From NCBI GenBank assembly GCA_958423465.1, contig CATZRD010000067.1, positions 1-5,692 of the forward strand: DNA of 5,692 nt, read 5' to 3'. Origin of the DNA: an uncultured Oscillospiraceae bacterium (lineage in GTDB: Bacteria; Bacillota; Clostridia; Oscillospirales; Oscillospiraceae). A model generated the notes under the pieces. The model did not search any database. It worked only from the letters and a program-made list of their open reading frames with translations, and was not told where the DNA came from. Shown here piece by piece: positions 4,008 to 5,692 of this stretch (the stretch's first letter is position 1; every line of letters starts with the position of its first letter). The translations under genes were made by a program, and so were the position numbers.

Positions 4008-5692
4008 TCTATCTTGTTGTCTTTACGAGGCTTTCCTCTGCCCTTCCATAATCTTTTGGGCTGCCTCGCTGATTGACGGCGCCAGTTCAGGTTGATTTTC
4101 TCCCGGTTCCATGGCACTGTCCACCGTTCCAATGTCCCGGTAGATGATGCGGATGTCCTGGGTAGCCCCACGGGAATACTTCACAGACCGTTCACCCACC
4201 TCGATGCGCTGGATGAAAAGCCTGACCAGATCTGGGGTCAATTCCTCAATGGAGGTATACCGTTTGGCCTTTTCAATGAAGACGTCCACATTGGCAGCGG
4301 AAGCCTTTAACTTCTCCAACCTTGCCTCTTTCTCGGGGATAGTCTCCTCCAGCGTTTTCTGCTCAGCGTTGTAGTCGGCGGAAAGCATACGGAACTGCTC
4401 GTTGGTTACTCGCCCCAGCACATTGTCCTCATAAAGCCGCTTGAAGAGTGCGGAGAGTTCTGTGCTACGCTTTCTCATGGCATCCAGTTCCCGCTGGAGC
4501 GCGTTTATCTCCCGGCGAAGTTCAACACTGTTCTTACGGCTGATGTAGGAGGCAAACTGCCGCTCCTTCATCCTTGCGAAGTGGGTCACACGCCGCAAAT
4601 CATCCAGCACGATGGCCTTGAGTTCAAACTCGCGAATGTGGTGGGGGCTGCAGGCATTCTTGCCCCGCTTTCCATAGGTAGAGCACTTGAAGTTGTAATC
4701 CAGTTTCTTCATGGTGCTGGCCCGGTGAAGGGTCAGGGGCTTGCCGCAATCGGCGCAGAATACCAGTCCTGAGAAAAGATTGGGTTCCTCCATCTGCTTG
4801 GGTGCCCGCTTCTTGTGCGCCCGGACACTTTGCACGATGTCCCACAGTTCCCGGGTGATGAGGGCCTCATGGGTGTTCTCCACTATGATCTGCTCACCCT
4901 CCGGCCTGTGGATCTCCTTCTTGTTTTTGTAGGAGAGGGTGGTGGTCTGCAATCCTACTGTATGGCCCAGATAGACCTTGTTTTCCAGCATCCCCCGTAT
5001 TGTGGTTGCGCTCCATGCGTAGGGATAGTCCATGCTCATTTCTGAGTGCGCCACGCCGTATTTGCGGTAGGTATAGTGGGCTGGGGTCAGGATCTCCTCT
5101 TTGGTCAGGATACGGGCAATTTGGTTGGGACCCTTGCCCCCGGCGCAGAGTTGGAAGATACGCTGGACAGTGGGGGCGGTTTCCTCATCGGGAACAATGT
5201 CCTTGCTGTCGGGAGAACGCTTTTTGTAGCCATAGGGTGGTCTGCCGCCCAACCGCTCCCCACGCTCGGCCTGAAGCCGCTTCACTGCCCGCACCTTCTT
5301 GCTGGTGTCCCTGGCGTGCTGCTCGTTGAACCAGTTTCGGATGCCGTTGAAGTCATCACTCCCGGCCACCAGGGAGTCTACGTTGTCATTGACGGCAATG
5401 AAGCGAACGCCCTTCTCTGGAAAGTACATCTCAGTCAGTTGGCCCACGTATAGGTAGTTTCGGCCCAGCCGGGACATATCCTTCACGATGATGGTTTCCA
5501 CCTCTCCCGCCTCGATCATCTCCATGATCTTCTTCCAGGATGGGCGCTCGAAGTTAGTTCCCGAATAGCCATCATCCGCCAGGAAGATGGTGTTCTCAAA
5601 GCCATTCCGTTGGGCATACTCCTCCAGCAAAAGCCGCTGGTTTACGATGGAGTTGGACTCACCCTCCCGAGCATCCTCCTGGCTCAGTCTGG
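4008..5692. mobile_element. Probable end of an integrative/mobilizable element (partial)
   Basis: A drop in GC (53% in 4021-4080 and 57% in 5101-5160, against 70% in 3481-3540) coincides with a large serine recombinase gene next to the upp terminator. In Tn4451- and Tn5397-type elements the recombinase gene lies near an element end. The exact boundary and attachment core are not identifiable from one junction; 4008 is only the first base after the terminator stem. The element continues past the right edge. Confidence 0.55.
4023..5692 (-). CDS. Large serine recombinase, TnpX/TndX-like (5' end beyond window)
   Basis: A site-specific recombinase with 555 visible residues, numbered here from R1 at the right edge. 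It cuts and rejoins DNA through a phosphoserine link to excise and integrate a mobile element. The visible start RLSQEDAREGESNSIVNQ (1-18) contains S3, the expected catalytic serine; only a short N-terminal stretch should be missing. The resolvase-type domain continues with DDGYSGTNFERP (39-50) and VKDMSRLGRNYL (69-80), holding the conserved arginines. The Recombinase domain follows (about 145-285), including GGRPPYGY (148-155). A zinc ribbon has C312, C315, C336 and C347. A long charged coiled coil spans about 387-467, and a DUF4368-like tail occupies about 480-520. The frame is intact to TAA at 4023-4025, 15 bases from the upp terminator. TTG at 5628-5630 is internal, not the start. Lower GC than its neighbours points to acquisition by transfer. 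Its closest family (TnpX of Tn4451 or TndX of Tn5397) is inferred from motifs. Confidence 0.93.
   Translation of the reverse strand, partial: RLSQEDAREGESNSIVNQRLLLEEYAQRNGFENTIFLADDGYSGTNFERPSWKKIMEMIEAGEVETIIVKDMSRLGRNYLYVGQLTEMYFPEKGVRFIAVNDNVDSLVAGSDDFNGIRNWFNEQHARDTSKKVRAVKRLQAERGERLGGRPPYGYKKRSPDSKDIVPDEETAPTVQRIFQLCAGGKGPNQIARILTKEEILTPAHYTYRKYGVAHSEMSMDYPYAWSATTIRGMLENKVYLGHTVGLQTTTLSYKNKKEIHRPEGEQIIVENTHEALITRELWDIVQSVRAHKKRAPKQMEEPNLFSGLVFCADCGKPLTLHRASTMKKLDYNFKCSTYGKRGKNACSPHHIREFELKAIVLDDLRRVTHFARMKERQFASYISRKNSVELRREINALQRELDAMRKRSTELSALFKRLYEDNVLGRVTNEQFRMLSADYNAEQKTLEETIPEKEARLEKLKASAANVDVFIEKAKRYTSIEELTPDLVRLFIQRIEVGERSVKYSRGATQDIRIIYRDIGTVDSAMEPGENQPELAPSISEAAQKIMEGQRKAS

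Noticed and set aside
4140..5453. Several plus-strand open frames of 63-135 codons across the recombinase gene
   Set aside because: All lie antisense to an intact recombinase with recognisable domains throughout and have no motifs of their own.
1..5692. CRISPR array, defence island, toxin-antitoxin pair or novel system
   Set aside because: No regularly spaced repeats, no small paired genes and no defence-type domains are visible. All coding space is filled by recognisable families.

Overview
The window looks like the chromosome of a high-GC, Gram-positive anaerobe of the Clostridia, most likely an Oscillospiraceae-type gut bacterium (Flavonifractor/Lawsonibacter-like). This is inferred from gene content, strong AGGAGG-type ribosome binding sites and high GC in a clostridial-type gene set. 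No taxonomic search was possible.

Region 1 (1-1305): a hairpin-rich left edge ends in a strong terminator at 99-130. It is followed by a minus-strand SEDS glycosyltransferase of the FtsW/RodA/SpoVE family (139-1305). Region 2 (1306-1489) is a divergent promoter region: a TTTACA/TAGACT promoter fires left into the SEDS gene and an extended -10 promoter fires right. A 31-base pure pyrimidine tract lies between them.

Region 3 (1490-3905) is a plus-strand run: tsaE, tsaB (4-base overlap), a RimJ/RimL-like GNAT acetyltransferase, and upp. TsaE and TsaB are two of the subunits that make the universal t6A37 modification of ANN-reading tRNAs; TsaD and TsaC are not in the window. Downstream of tsaB, where many Firmicutes carry rimI, there is a block of back-to-back hairpins (2617-2677) and then a different type of GNAT. 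upp encodes a full-length uracil phosphoribosyltransferase for pyrimidine salvage and is followed by a very strong hairpin (3970-4007).

Region 4 (about 4008-5692) differs in composition: 53% GC in bases 4021-4080 against 70% in bases 3481-3540 within upp, counted by hand. It carries a minus-strand large serine recombinase of the TnpX/TndX type. Its 3' end stops 15 bp from the upp terminator hairpin, and its extreme N-terminus runs off the right edge. The best reading is that the window captures one end of an integrative or mobilizable element inserted just downstream of upp. The cargo, the other end and the attachment core lie outside the window or cannot be determined from it.

I do not see an unambiguously new system. 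The most useful leads are the element boundary next to upp, the hairpin block after tsaB, and the unexplained hairpins at the left edge.
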